The position numbers and the translations under genes are program-made. From contig OZ020616.1 of the NCBI GenBank assembly GCA_963971575.1, positions 34,204,306 through 34,268,305 on the forward strand: 64,000 nucleotides of DNA. Direction: 5' to 3'. The DNA comes from Liopterus haemorrhoidalis (taxonomy: Eukaryota; Arthropoda; Insecta; Coleoptera; Dytiscidae). Position 1 is the first letter of the stretch. Every line of letters starts with the position of its first letter. Shown one piece after another: positions 1 to 10,324 of this stretch. The notes below the pieces were generated by a model. That model saw only the letters and a list, made by a program, of their open reading frames with translations, searched no databases and was not told the DNA's origin.

Positions 1-210
1 GATAAATACATGTTTTATAAATCTAAATTTTTTAAATATAACATTTATATGAAAATATTTGAATTAGAAATGATATAGATAAATATATGCAGATATATTT
101 AGCTAATTTAAGGCAATTTTAAAGTAAAACAGAAATTTAAATATTTTTTTTTTAATAAAATATTTTTAGGCAGTCACTCTGCCAGCGCCACCCTATCTCA
201 GCCGCCACTC
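1..210 (-). mobile_element. hAT element end (ZMYM1-like hAT family), truncated by window edge
   Basis: This is one end of a hAT element that runs off the left edge. Read on the minus strand from about 210, it begins GTGGCGGCTGAG and continues with about 190 bp that match, with substitutions, the left end of the complete element at 2848-3964. Shared blocks include the AGCGCC region near the terminus and ATATGCAGATATAT about 100 bp inside. The outermost base differs from the expected CAG terminus. The other terminus and its target duplication lie outside the window. Confidence 0.75.
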
Positions 211-344
211 AAAAATCACAACAGAAAACTGTATCAACCGCACATAGGTACATAAAAATGTACAACAAAAATAACCTTTAGCTTCATCATTAGATAAATA
301 ATTTCCACCCCAGTTTAGGACAAGTTTCACCCCAGTTTAGAATT

Positions 345-2664
345 TATTGTTGATCTTAATTGCAAATTTTTAGGTTTTAAAAATTATATAAAATATTATT
401 TTAAATCAATGGATATTAACTCAATTGTAGCTGAATTGAATTCTGTTGACTGGGTATCTGTTCTTAGTGTTAGCAACACCGAGGAGTCTGTTGTCAAATT
501 TTATTCAATTATTAATAATATCATCAAGAAATTTGTCCCACCTAAAACAGTTAAAATCAACAATCGTTTTCCACTGTGGTACTCTGTACCAACAATTAAA
601 TGTGTAAAAGAAAAATTAAAATATCACAAAAGGTGGAAACAATTCAACAACAGGGCGGATCTTGTAAGTTTTAATGCACTTCGGCGTAGATCTAAATTTT
701 TAATCTCTAATGATTATGCAGACTATATTAAAATCACTGAAAGTAATATTATATCAAATCCTAAAAATTTTTGGAATTTCATTTCAAATAAAAGACAAAA
801 TTCGTCAATACCGGGTGTGTTGCTAAACCTCGACAAAGTAGAAATTTCTGATGGGGAATCCGTTGTAAACTCATTTAACGACTTTTTTTTCTCTGTTTTT
901 GAACCATATTCACCTATTATAATTAATAATGATAATTTGCACTTATCAACCCCTCCATTATCCATTAGTTCCCTGCCTATTTCTGAAAACAATCTAAAAA
1001 CTGTTCTAAATGATCTCGATCCTAACAAAGGAGCTGGTCCTGATGATATTCCGTCATATTTCATTAAATCTTTATCTGATCAATTATTAGCTCCTCTGCT
1101 TATTATCTATAATAAATCCATTTCTGAAGGCATATTTCCCAGCATTTGGAAAAGAGCCTATATCAGCCCAATTTTTAAATCAGGTAATCGAAATTTAATA
1201 AAAAATTATCGGCCAGTTTCCAAACTATGTATTTTTGGAAAAATTTTTGAATCATTAATTTTTAATAATATCTACAATTCCGTCAAGAATTGCATAATTC
1301 CCCAGCAACACGGATTTGTTCGAGGTAGATCGGTTGACACAAATTTGTTTTTGTATACCGACTATTTGCTAAAACATTTAGATAAACAAATTCAAGTGGA
1401 TTCTGTATACACAGACTTCAGTAAAGCCTTTGACAAAATCAACCATAATCTTCTAATAAATAAGCTCTTAAAAATGGGTATTCATGGGGATTTACTTAAA
1501 TGGTTTATCTCTTACATTAAGAACCGAAGTCAAGCTGTGAAAATCAATCAATTTACGTCAAGGTTTGTAAAAATTACATCTGGTGTCCCTCAGGGGTCTC
1601 ATTTAGGACCATTACTTTCTCTGCTTTTCATAAACGACATCACTAGTTATATTTCAAATGTTAATTTTCTATTATTTGCTGATGACATGAAAATGTTCTT
1701 TAAAATTACTTCAATTTCTGACGCAATATTGCTTCAAAATGACCTTGATAATTTTCATAAATATTGCGATGTAAATAAACTTTTCTTGAATTATGGTAAA
1801 TGCCAAATTGTCTCATTTTCTAGAAATACTAATAAGTTTATATTTGACTATAAGTTAAATGGGAATTTATTAAATAGGACTGAAGTTGTGAAGGATCTTG
1901 GGGTGTATATTGACACAAAATTATCATTTGAAGCTCATATAATAAATATAGTTTCTAAAGCCTGGAGAATGCTGGGTTTTATTATTCGTAGCACAAAAAA
2001 ATTTAAATCGGTAATTCCTATTAAAAATCTTTACTTTGCCTATGTTTATAGTCTACTAAATTTTGCATCCGTTATTTGGAACCCACAGTATGATAAGTAT
2101 GTAAATAAAATTGAAAGAATTCAGATTAAAGCTTTAAAATATCTTTGCTATAAAACAGACATCCCTTATGAAAATTATGAATCTGCCGGTACTACTCTTA
2201 ATATTTTAACATTAAAAAATCGTCGTGTGCTAGCGGACATGCTTTTTCTTTATAAGATTGTTAATAGTCATACTGAAAGCAGTGACCTGTTACAACTTTT
2301 TGGTCTTCATGTTCCCTCATATCAGACCCGCAACCAAACGTTATTTCACGTAACAAATTTTAATACTAATTCCTTCCGTAATTCACCCCTCATCAGATTG
2401 GCATCTACTTATAATATGAACTTTGGGACTATTGATATTTTCAATTCTGCCAAACTTCTGTTCCGCCGAAAGTGCATTGAAATTCTAAGATAAACTTTAT
2501 GTTGTCCAATAAATTGCATGTGTTATTACTTGTATGTACTAAAACATTTCGTATTTTTTCACTATTTGATTATGTACTTTAATTAGTAATAATTTAAACA
2601 TATAACGTGTATTATTATACAGAGAACACTTTACTGGGCTTGTCCTGTGTGTGTTCCAGTCCAA

Positions 2665-2703
<39 letters not shown>

Positions 2704-2704
2704 A
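345..2704 (+). mobile_element. 5'-truncated LINE (Jockey/CR1 group) with (AAAT)n tail
   Basis: Non-LTR retrotransposon copy ending in an uninterrupted (AAAT)n tail at about 2664-2704, the usual LINE 3' tail type. Homology-like coding sequence starts near 345, within the end of the endonuclease domain, so the 5' end and most of the endonuclease are missing, as expected from aborted target-primed reverse transcription. The insertion lies between two oppositely oriented members of one hAT family (1-210 and 2848-3964). No target duplication was identified. Confidence 0.85.
409..2493 (+). CDS. LINE reverse transcriptase ORF2 (partial, open frame)
   Basis: 694-residue open frame for the ORF2 protein of a Jockey/CR1-group LINE: RNA-directed DNA polymerase that copies element RNA at a nicked chromosomal site. 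In order: endonuclease-RT linker (about residues 1-130, with FWNFISNKR), fingers (GAGPDDIP, about 210), NYRPVS (about 268), the TDFSKAFD motif (about 340), SGVPQGS (about 393), the catalytic LLFADDMKMF motif (about 424), then thumb and a C-terminal TRN-containing region. The same frame continues upstream of this ATG to about 345 with residues typical of the endonuclease C-terminus, so the ATG is not the native start. No RNase H domain is present. No stop or frameshift was seen, unlike every other LINE here, so it is probably the youngest LINE insertion, though immobile because it is truncated. The internal frame on the opposite strand at 723-1064 is a shadow. Confidence 0.9.
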   Translation: MDINSIVAELNSVDWVSVLSVSNTEESVVKFYSIINNIIKKFVPPKTVKINNRFPLWYSVPTIKCVKEKLKYHKRWKQFNNRADLVSFNALRRRSKFLISNDYADYIKITESNIISNPKNFWNFISNKRQNSSIPGVLLNLDKVEISDGESVVNSFNDFFFSVFEPYSPIIINNDNLHLSTPPLSISSLPISENNLKTVLNDLDPNKGAGPDDIPSYFIKSLSDQLLAPLLIIYNKSISEGIFPSIWKRAYISPIFKSGNRNLIKNYRPVSKLCIFGKIFESLIFNNIYNSVKNCIIPQQHGFVRGRSVDTNLFLYTDYLLKHLDKQIQVDSVYTDFSKAFDKINHNLLINKLLKMGIHGDLLKWFISYIKNRSQAVKINQFTSRFVKITSGVPQGSHLGPLLSLLFINDITSYISNVNFLLFADDMKMFFKITSISDAILLQNDLDNFHKYCDVNKLFLNYGKCQIVSFSRNTNKFIFDYKLNGNLLNRTEVVKDLGVYIDTKLSFEAHIINIVSKAWRMLGFIIRSTKKFKSVIPIKNLYFAYVYSLLNFASVIWNPQYDKYVNKIERIQIKALKYLCYKTDIPYENYESAGTTLNILTLKNRRVLADMLFLYKIVNSHTESSDLLQLFGLHVPSYQTRNQTLFHVTNFNTNSFRNSPLIRLASTYNMNFGTIDIFNSAKLLFRRKCIEILR

Positions 2705-2847
2705 TTTGTTTTATTAAATTAAAACAAAACTTGGTTAACAAATCGCTGGCTGAGTTCAATTCTATTTTATGTCCACTTTTGCAATAAATTGAGTTATGAG
2801 TGCCACATTATTCTATGAGACAAAATGTACATAAACTACATCATAAC

Positions 2848-3964
2848 CAGTGGCGGCTGAAACAGGGAGGCGCTGGGACAGTGACCTCCTAAAAATTATT
2901 AGTAAAAAAGCTAAATTTAATACTACATTTATACTTTAAAATTGCATTAAAGTAGCTAGATATATCTGCATATTTTTATTTTTATTATTTCTTATTCAAA
3001 GATTTTTCAAATAAATGTTAGATTTAAAAAATTTAAATCAAGCAAACAATGCTCGGAAGGACACTCCACGGATTGTCCCAAGATGCAGCGTTGCCACATG
3101 CAATATCTAATGTTTTTCTCTACACATGTAGCAAAAATTTACTGGTAACGACAACAGCGGCGAAGGTTAGTGTTGTATGTATTAGTGAATAACGGCCGGT
3201 GTCCCGTAGCTTAGTTCGGTCGTTTTGATTTGTGACAAGTACTTAAATGTGAAAATGAGTACAGTATATTTTATTAAAACTAACGTGCTTAACTATGAAA
3301 CAAAATTATTAATAAAAAATATGGGTCCTCATCGGCCAAAATTGAATATTTCCCAACAGGATAAAAATGGAAATAGAACATAATAGAAAGTTTAGTGAAA
3401 AATAATATTTAAATGCAAGTTGGTTGTGGGGATGTGATAAATTAAATGCTTTTTTTTTAGTATACTCTTTTTCTGTAAAAAAAAAGTCTGGTCAGCCTAT
3501 GTTAAAGATATTAAACATTTCAAAGATAAAGTTCTTAAACATAATGTGTCCCATAAACATATACATTATTCGGTCAAATTTGCCATGCTGGGATCGGTAA
3601 ATATACGATTTCAACTTGATACTGTGTATAGACGTTCATTTAAAGAACATAACGAAAAGGTTAAATCTAATCTGTTTAATTAATAACCAAATATATTAAG
3701 TTTCTGACTACAAAGCATTGTCTTAATAATATTGCAATTTTAATAATAATAATAATAATAGAAGTAATAACTACAAAAATGATAATAATAATATTGACCA
3801 TAAATCTTAATAAAAGTGCCAGATTTATCAGTTTTTCTAGTTGCAGAACATATTTTCGGGTATTTACTATTTATTTACTTTTTTCTCGTATAACTATATT
3901 TTAATAGGTATATATATGGGAAAAAAAGTGTCCCCCCAAATATTTTACTCACCCGCGGCTACTG
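2848..3964. mobile_element. hAT element, ZMYM1-like family, perfect 8-bp TSD
   Basis: Termini CAGTGGCGGCTGA and, reversed, CAGTAGCCGCGGGTGA, flanked by the identical 8 bp ATCATAAC at 2840-2847 and 3965-3972, diagnostic of hAT insertion. The interior carries degraded coding similarity on the plus strand starting near the ATG at 3255: MGPHRPK, then NGNR, then a WLWGCDKLNAF-like stretch. This resembles the N-terminal TTF-type zinc-finger region of hAT transposases related to ZMYM1. The frames are broken and most of the transposase is missing. It is inserted in the composite element 2744-6213. Confidence 0.9.
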
Positions 3965-4300
3965 ATCATAACATGTCCATTTTCTACTCCAGTACTTTGT
4001 AAAACTATATTCCTTTTTATTCTCTCTTATATGATATAAATTTTGAGCGTTTATATTCTATGTCCATAAACCAATCACAGCCTTGCGTTTTGTGAACATA
4101 GAATATTCTAGCATTTAAAAATTAGCTAAAACATAGAATTCTACGTCTACGTGAATATATAAGTAGGCAAGGCGTCAAAACGTAAACGTGAAATACAAAA
4201 ATATTAATATTCTACTTTAACGTTTCTATTTCTACGCCCATCTACGTGTGATTAGAAGCCCTAAAATGCATTTTACTATTATTTATTTGTTCACTTAGAC

Positions 4301-4758
4301 CAGTGGTACTCAACCTGGTCCCTACCGCCCACTAGCGGGCGGTAGGAATTTTTTGGTGGGCGGTAGGGGTTTTGTCCAATGCTGGCTACTTTCCGTTTTT
4401 TTTTTTTAATTTAATTGACGTTTTAAAAGCATTAAAATAGAAATTTTTTAAAGTATTATTTAAAAAAATTTCATAGCATTATTGAAAAACATTTTCATTA
4501 AGTTTTCATAAAATTGTTTACTGTTTATAGTTAAATTTCTCAAAATATACCATTGCCACGTTTTGGTGCATGTATATTTGTTGTGTTTAATAATAAGAGA
4601 AGATGCAGTAAGTTGTTTTATTAAGATTTTTGCAGCTAAATTTTTCGAAAGTATTTGGTAAGTTATTATTATTATACAACAGATGGGCGGTATGATAATT
4701 TTTCTACCAATAGAGATGCTAAAGTGGGCGGTAGGTATGAAAAGGTTGAGTACCCCTG
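4301..4758. mobile_element. Non-autonomous hAT MITE, 8-bp TSD
   Basis: Termini CAGTGGTACTCAACCTGG and, reversed, CAGGGGTACTCAACCTTT are followed by a shared CTACCGCCCAC block, giving roughly 30 bp of terminal inverted repeat. The target duplication ACTTAGAC is exact at 4293-4300 and 4759-4766. At 458 bp with no coding potential, it depends on another hAT transposase. The GGGCGGTAGG motif recurs several times inside each end, the subterminal repetition typical of hAT binding sites. Confidence 0.92.
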
Positions 4759-5098
4759 ACTTAGACGTAGAATTCTACGTTTACGTCAATTGGAAACTAG
4801 CGTTTATCTAGAAAAATATTATCTAATTTTACGTTACTACATTCATTGTTTTAGTTATTGCAATAATAATTTTAAGTTAAAAAGTGATTATTATATCTTA
4901 TATTATTTTCTATGAAAATGTGAATAAAATTGAAAGGAAATTATAATAATAGTCACTATAATTTTGTATGCTAACGTTAAATAAAAATATACTTTCTTTG
5001 AAGATGTGTTTTATTTATAATAGAGGTGTAGTTTCGGACATAGAATAAAATATCTGCATTTTATTATTATAGTATATTTTCCTTTTATTCTATGTCCT

Positions 5099-6014
5099 AA
5101 ATTGATGTGTTTTTATTTCAGGGTTTTGCAGGTATTTAGTAAAATATATTTCTTTGTTAATTTTAATTCGAACGCCTAATACCATTATTTAGGTTTCCAA
5201 ATATGTACAGTATTTTTTTTTTTTTTTTATATAGCAATGTTCATTAAGAATTTTAAAAATTGCGCCTATGGCTTCCATTGCTTGTTATAAGCTCCGCCCC
5301 TCTGATTTCGTGTACATTGAAACAGAATTAAATTATAATTCAAACAATTTCCACTGGTTATTAAATTTACGCTTTTAAAAAGTAAATGCAACATTTGCCA
5401 AAATATAACTATTTTGAAAAAATTATTTAAACAATATAAAAATTCAAAAAAAAACATAAAAATAATATTGTCTCTTCTTGCAGGGTTCTATCCCTTTCGG
5501 ATCGAGTTAGTTGGGTGAAAAGCCAGCGTCATAACCATTAGACCAGCATACACCTTTCAGTGTAGCATGTTACAAAACTTACTACTCCGGTTCAAACTAT
5601 TGTACATTACTTAGAATTTTTTCAGATTTTTAGTTTAAACCATCTGGGCTACAGGGTGTGAGACAAAAAATTTTTTGCACAATTTCGGCAAAAATCGCTT
5701 CAAAATAATTTATTTTGCAAAAATAAAAATTTGATCGTTAATCCACATACCAAGGGCTTTCATTTGATACCCTACTCAGAATTATAAAAAAAAAAAATTT
5801 TTTCGATTAGCACATATTTGTTTATATTTTTAGGGGGATATGTTTTTTAGATGTTTTCGTATTTTTCCTATGTGCAGGTTAAAGAGTTGTATAAGCAGGC
5901 CAAATTTCAACTCTCTAGGTTTAGCCGTTTGGCTACAATTTTTACCGAACAGACAGACAGACGACAAAATAACGGTATAAGGGTTTTTTGGTCATACCTA
6001 CAAAACCCTAAAAA
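5099..6014 (-). mobile_element. Helentron-associated (DINE-1/HINE-like) element, copy 1
   Basis: One of five copies of an approximately 1.05 kb family. Read on the minus strand it begins TTTTTAGGGTTTTGTAGGTATGACC, has a GTCT microsatellite block (about 5950-5968), then a conserved AT-rich body, a tRNA-like module (5478-5551), and ends near TACCTGCAAAACCCT. The first and last blocks are inverted relative to each other (subterminal inverted repeat of about 15 bp). These traits (GTCY microsatellite, subterminal inverted repeats, terminal hairpin in sister copies) match DINE-1/Helentron-type non-autonomous elements. In this copy the terminal hairpin is shortened. No transposase is encoded. Confidence 0.7.
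5478..5551 (-). other. tRNA-like module inside Helentron-type copy 1
   Basis: On the minus strand an A-box-like GCTGGTCTAATGGTTATG is followed about 45 nt later by a B-box-like GGGATAGAACCCTGC. Spacing and motifs are those of a tRNA-derived RNA polymerase III promoter. A G-to-A style change weakens the B box (GATAGAACCC rather than GATCGAACCC). Closely related modules occur in copies 2 and 5. It is unlikely to be a functional tRNA. Confidence 0.55.
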
Positions 6015-6231
6015 TTGAAGTTTTGTTAATAACTATTAGTAATTTATATTTTTTATTGCATAAATAAATTCCCAATTACTTATAGAAAATATTATATAAA
6101 CTAAAAACACAAAAATAAAATATGGTTTTGAGATCTGTTATGTCAAATTTTAAAATGTCAATAACTCAAATGTAGAAAAAGTGGACATAGAATAGAATGG
6201 AACTCAGCCAGCGAAATGTATTATTATTTAA

Positions 6232-6515
6232 ATCATCATCATCATCATCATTGGCGCGACAGCCCGAAATAAGCCAAGGCCTCCTGTTTCCAGGTTTCGT
6301 GACCATGTTTCAATCTATGTACATTCAGGAGTAATATGGTCAGTATTACGTCCATTTTTTAGCGTACACAGAAAGGCACCTACAGTTTATAGCCGGTTGG
6401 AAACAGCTAAGCAGAACCGGTAATTTGTATAAATAATTTTACCCAAATTATTTGACATAAGCAGGAATTGAACTCACGTCCGCGCCCTTGCGCAGCGGTC
6501 AAGTAGCAGGTACAG
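6232..6515 (-). mobile_element. tRNA-derived SINE with (TGA)n tail
   Basis: On the minus strand the element starts with a tRNA-like head containing a B box of the form GAGTTCAATTCC (about 6465-6480), continues through GGAAACAGGAGGCCTTGGC, and ends GGGCTGTCGCGCCAATGATGATGATG at 6232. A trinucleotide TGA tail is typical of SINEs mobilised by RTE-type LINEs. The 5' end around 6515 is approximate and the A box is degraded. Confidence 0.7.
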
Positions 6516-6530
6516 ACGATTTAAAGTTTG

Positions 6531-8308
6531 CAGCTACAGGCTGGCTTTATTATTTAAATAAGTCACCAATCAATCTCCCATTCTGCTTTAAAATAATTTG
6601 CGTAACTTTGCAAGTTGTCAATTTGTTATTATCGCGCATTCGGCAAAGATTGCGTTCCTCAATGGGTGCGTTTTATTGTGCCAATTCTGTTTTGGTTTAA
6701 TCAGAATACGCGTTTTGTTGGGACAATAATCTCATTCTATTCGTTCTACTCATTTGATGATTTGAAGTCGAACGACTAGAATGAATAAATGGGGTGGGGA
6801 TGAGATGTAATAGGGGAAGTATTTTAAGATCGCAGCGCTATTTCGGCATACTTGGAACCTTCAAAATAGACATTCGTTACATATAAGCAACGTGAATTTT
6901 AATGTTTACTGGTGCTATTTGTAATTTTGCTACAATATTAATACTTGTTTTTATGCAATTATATTTTTATGCAAACATTTTTTATAAAAAAAAGCGCGAT
7001 AGAATGTCTATTTCTGTAGTTGCTAAAATCCCACCAGATGTCATATCGCTTAGCAATTTTTCCCTATACTTGAAAGCAGTTGTTTTCATTTGGTTTTTTG
7101 TCTAGTGCTTACGTCGAAAGATGCTGCACTTGATGATAATGGAATGCCATTTGGCACACGTGTTCTTTATAAAAATAGAAACCATTTTGACCCGCAGCAC
7201 CTATTTGTGAAGTGAGGCAGATTCAAGATGGCGACGAAAATAGAGCGCCAATTACGATAACGATAACTAATTATTATGATAGAGCGAAATAGCTAAATAC
7301 ATATTGGTAGAATGGACCTTAGCTACAATTTGCATCGTACGCAAATATCCTTCACTATGTTTACAAGATACCATCCATAATTGATTATCAGACGACAAAA
7401 GTGATTTCCTAAATGGCTAACGAATTTTGTATGATATGGCTCGTTTTCTATTAATTTAATATAGTAGATTACAAATCTGTCATCAAAATGGCAAAAATGT
7501 TAGATTTTGATAGATTTTTTCCCAAATTCGAGACATGATGATATACTCTATCACTGCAAATCTGCGTATATTAACATTTTGTTTCAATGTGTGGAATTTT
7601 TCTCTGAGGGGCGCCGAAATTAAGTTAGCAGCCGAAATGTGTAAAGTCTCAACTTCGTATTATTGTGATACTTTTTATATCGCTCTCGACCAAATTGGAC
7701 CTGTAAATTACAAAAATGAAATAAAAAAAGGCATACTGTTATTGTACGGGTTTTGCTCGAAATTAAATAAAAAATCTGACATATCCGGCGGAAACGGCTG
7801 TAAATTATAGCATTTAAGTAAGATGCTCCATGCATACACCGTCATACACGGAATGCATTTATTTGCTTAGGTTTGTCCGCATCACCTGGTCTCAAATGAA
7901 GCCACTTTCGAAATAACGTTCGAAAATTTAATTTTACTATTCACATAAAATTTGTCGAATTGTACATCAGTTTAGGGTTAGGGTATATAGAAGTCGTAGA
8001 TTTCGAAAATGGAGTTAATTTAAAGATTTTCTGCATATAAGATTGTATTTTGCCCGAAAAAAATAATTACATGTATTCTTTACATAACAGTGAGATTTAT
8101 TACAGGACAGTTAAGAGCCTCACCTCCACCCAAAAGAGTAGTATATAGCAGTTCTGATAAAAAATTTAGGCTGCTACTCACTAAATACGATTCTAATGGC
8201 CGAAAATTAGTCTCTCGAAAATGGTTAAAATATTCTCTGATATTTTTACTAGTTATCAGGACAACATTGTAATGTGTTGATAGTTCCTCTATATGTGCCA
8301 ATAATACG
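6531..8308. other. No recognised gene
   Basis: Long AT-rich stretch. Short open frames (for example 7535-7810 plus, 91 codons) have no motif I recognise and no flanking splice or promoter signals. A short coding-like run near 7115-7210 (plus strand) could not be assigned. I see no repeat structure here. Confidence 0.5.
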
Positions 8309-8342
8309 AATGCCTAATGCGCCTCATCTTTATTCCGGCCCT
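8309..8342 (-). mobile_element. Possible hAT right terminus
   Basis: Reversed, the sequence reads CAGGGCCGGAATAAAGATG, a typical hAT terminus. No matching left end or 8-bp duplication was found, so this is probably a relic. From 8343 the sequence ATTATTATACAACAGA also occurs at 4670-4685, near the right end of the hAT at 4301-4758. The stretch from 8343 to 8785 contains nothing else I recognise. Confidence 0.35.
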
Positions 8343-8785
8343 GATTATTATACAACAGAGCTGTCACGCATTTTTTTAGCCACATAAACCAATGAAGTCA
8401 ATACAGCAAATTACACCTATCGTCTAAACTTCTTTGAGAGTAGAATTGAATTTTGTTAAACGTGACACAATATTAAACCCATGGCGTCATGAGTCAATAA
8501 TTTATTCTTTGACGTCAAGTCAGTTTACTTTCTTTTTATAGCAAGTTTGCACTTTTCGTAACGGAATACCAGAGTAATATTATACAAACTTTTTTCCTAT
8601 TTCATTTATTTAGTGTTACATAACAACTTATTCATACCAGTCTTAAGTGAATACAGTGGAAATTCTGTGAAATGTTGCACATTTCAAGATTACAGAGGCA
8701 TCTGGTAACTGAAAGAGGACATACGAATGTGGAAGACATTTTTGAAAAAAATCTTGTTAAACTAAAAATATTTAAAAACCTACTA

Positions 8786-9112
8786 CGAGGGTTGCCTTTT
8801 ATATTTCGGGATTGCGGTAAACTAGTGCTGCCATCTGAATAAAAATTGAATTAAATCGTGAACATTTTCGAGCGATTATTTGTTACAACTTTCAACGTGG
8901 ATTAACCCAAAAATAATGCATCGAAGTACCATCAAGGACTACTGTTTGTGACTACTGATTTTTTGCCGAGTTAAAACGTGGCCGTAGTTCGCTTAAGGAC
9001 GAATTTCGTGAAGGTCGTCCAAAATCGGTTGTTGTTCCGAAAAACATTGATGCTGTGCGTGAACTGATACTGCAAGATCGTCATGTGACTTATCGTGAGA
9101 TTGAGGATTCAT
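8786..9112 (+). pseudogene. mariner element 5' end with transposase N-terminus, truncated
   Basis: Starts after a TA dinucleotide with CGAGGGTTGCCTTTTATATT, the same terminus as the mariner at 41000-41725. The ATG-like region reads an MELNREHFRAII-type N-terminus, then TVxxxWFAE, GRSSLKDEFREGRPKS and QDRHVTYREIE: the two helix-turn-helix DNA-binding regions of a mariner transposase. Several codons are missing between the first and second helices. The copy is cut off abruptly at about 9112 where a minisatellite begins, so the catalytic domain and right terminus are absent. Confidence 0.85.
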
Positions 9113-9275
9113 GGTAATTTCATCGAAAATCAATTCATCAAAAATCAATTCATCGAAAATCAATTCATCGAAAATCAATTCATCGAAAATCAATTCATCG
9201 AAAATCAATTCATCGACAAAAATTCATCGAAAATAAATTCATCGAATGATAAATTCATCGAATTGTCAATTCATC
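9113..9275. repeat. 15-bp minisatellite (ATTCATCGAAAATCA)n
   Basis: About seven near-perfect 15-bp units of ATTCATCGAAAATCA from 9118, then four or five degenerate units (spacers of varied length before each ATTCATCGA) to about 9275. Because 15 is divisible by three it creates artificial open frames on both strands (repeating FIENQ and DELIF). It directly abuts the truncated mariner. Related but inverted TTCGATAAA units occur at 10333-10392. Confidence 0.9.
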
Positions 9276-9521
9276 GAAAAAAAAAAATATTTTGTAAATA
9301 TTTTTATTACAGTTTACTATTATATTTATACATATTATTATTATGGATTATTTTGAAATCGAACAGGGCTCCTTAGATCAGAAAAACCCGGTTAATGGAA
9401 TCATAGGTACCTACGCAACTGCGCATGTGTCACACCGCGTCATACCACACATGATTTGTTCAATGTACGGTGATTCTAAACAGGTAGCATTGTTATGGGT
9501 TTTGGTGTGAGTTTGTTTTGT

Positions 9522-10080
9522 CATTAAACTAGAAGATGGGTAGCTCGCTTCGCTCTGCTTCTTCTAACCAAACCCTTACTAACTTAATCTAACTTAAGAT
9601 AGTGTTTTGACATTAAACTAGAAGATAAGTAGCTCGCTTCGCTCGCCTTCTTCTAACCAAACCCTTACTAACCTAACCTAACCTAAGATAGTGTTTTGAC
9701 ATTAAACTAGGGTGACCATTCGTCGCGCATTTTTATTTGGTGTCCCCAGGGCGAAATTTTGCTCTGTACTTATATTTGGGAGGTGAAGACCTTTTTTTTG
9801 CTCTTTACTTATATTTGGGAGGTGAGGACCTTTTTTGTTTGCTCTTCACTTATATTTCGGAAGTGACGACCTTTTATTTGCTCCGTCCCGCATTGCCGTC
9901 TCCAAGAAAATGGTCACCCTACATTAAACTAGAAGATGGGTAGCTCGCTTCGCTCGTCTTCTTCTAACCAAACCCTTACTAACCTAACCTAAAATAGTGT
10001 TTTGTCATTAAACTAGAAGATGGGTAACTCGCTCCGCTCGGTTTTAGACTTTTACTAACTAAACATAACCTAATTACCTT
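9522..10080 (+). repeat. 89-bp tandem repeat with telomere-like CCTAA blocks and GCTCGCTTCGCTCG palindrome
   Basis: Four units start with CATTAAACTAGAAGATGGGT at 9522, 9611, 9700 (interrupted by a hAT, resuming at 9922) and 10006. Each carries the near-palindrome GCTCGCTTCGCTCG, then TTCTTCTAACCAAACCCTTA and one to three CCTAA units, then GATAGTGTTTTG. CCTAACCTAACCTAA is the insect telomeric repeat in C-rich orientation. The same unit occurs twice, inverted, at 61655-61812. No coding potential. Confidence 0.9.
9708..9921. mobile_element. Non-autonomous hAT MITE (TAGGGTGACCA family), 8-bp TSD
   Basis: 214 bp with terminal inverted repeats TAGGGTGACCATT and AATGGTCACCCTA. The target duplication CATTAAAC is exact at 9700-9707 and 9922-9929, and is itself part of the 89-bp tandem unit, so the insertion post-dates the tandem array. 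Internally it holds three copies of an approximately 33-bp repeat (CTTATATTTGGGAGGTGA and variants). It shares termini with the longer element at 36956-38847. Confidence 0.92.
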
Positions 10081-10324
10081 GTTTTTAGGTGCATAGTACT
10101 TTATATTCCCCCATATTAGCCCAATTAAAATGCACATCATTGTGTATGAATTTATAAAAATTATTTGCGTGCTATTGCCCATAAGCTGTCTTATTAAACC
10201 TTAAAAATAAAAAATTTATTTGTTTTGTTATATAAGTTTTCTTATTATATAACTTTCTCTATTTATATTCAAACACTATGTCAATAATAAATTACAATGT
10301 AAACTAAAATTTCTTTCATTATCA

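Larger units (their letters stand above)
2744..6213. mobile_element. Composite terminal-inverted-repeat element, unclassified, with three nested insertions
   Basis: The left terminus CGCTGGCTGAGTTC at 2744 matches the reverse complement of the right terminus ending at 6213, and similarity continues for about 45 bp through an ATTCTATTYTATGTCCACTTT region. The bases AAAT flank both ends (2740-2743, 6214-6217), a possible 4-bp target duplication. Inside, the motif ATTCTATGTCC recurs in both orientations (near 4053, 4100, 5037, 5086), and palindromes CGTAGAATTCTACG occur near 4131 and 4768. Nested within are hAT copies at 2848-3964 and 4301-4758 and a Helentron-type element at 5099-6014. Without these the element is about 1 kb. 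No transposase is visible and the superfamily was not assigned. Confidence 0.6.

Noticed and set aside
723..1064. 113-codon minus-strand frame
   Set aside because: Antisense shadow of the LINE reverse transcriptase.
7535..7810. 91-codon frame beginning MMIYSITANLRIL
   Set aside because: No recognisable domain, no homologous pattern, and a comparable frame on the opposite strand; expected by chance in this length of sequence.
9113..9275. CRISPR-like array of 15-bp units
   Set aside because: Repeats are contiguous without unique spacers, and the context is eukaryotic.
8993..9376. Overlapping frames with repeating DELIF (minus) and FIENQ (plus) peptides
   Set aside because: They are translations of the 15-bp minisatellite. 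Period divisible by three makes all frames open; no gene signals.
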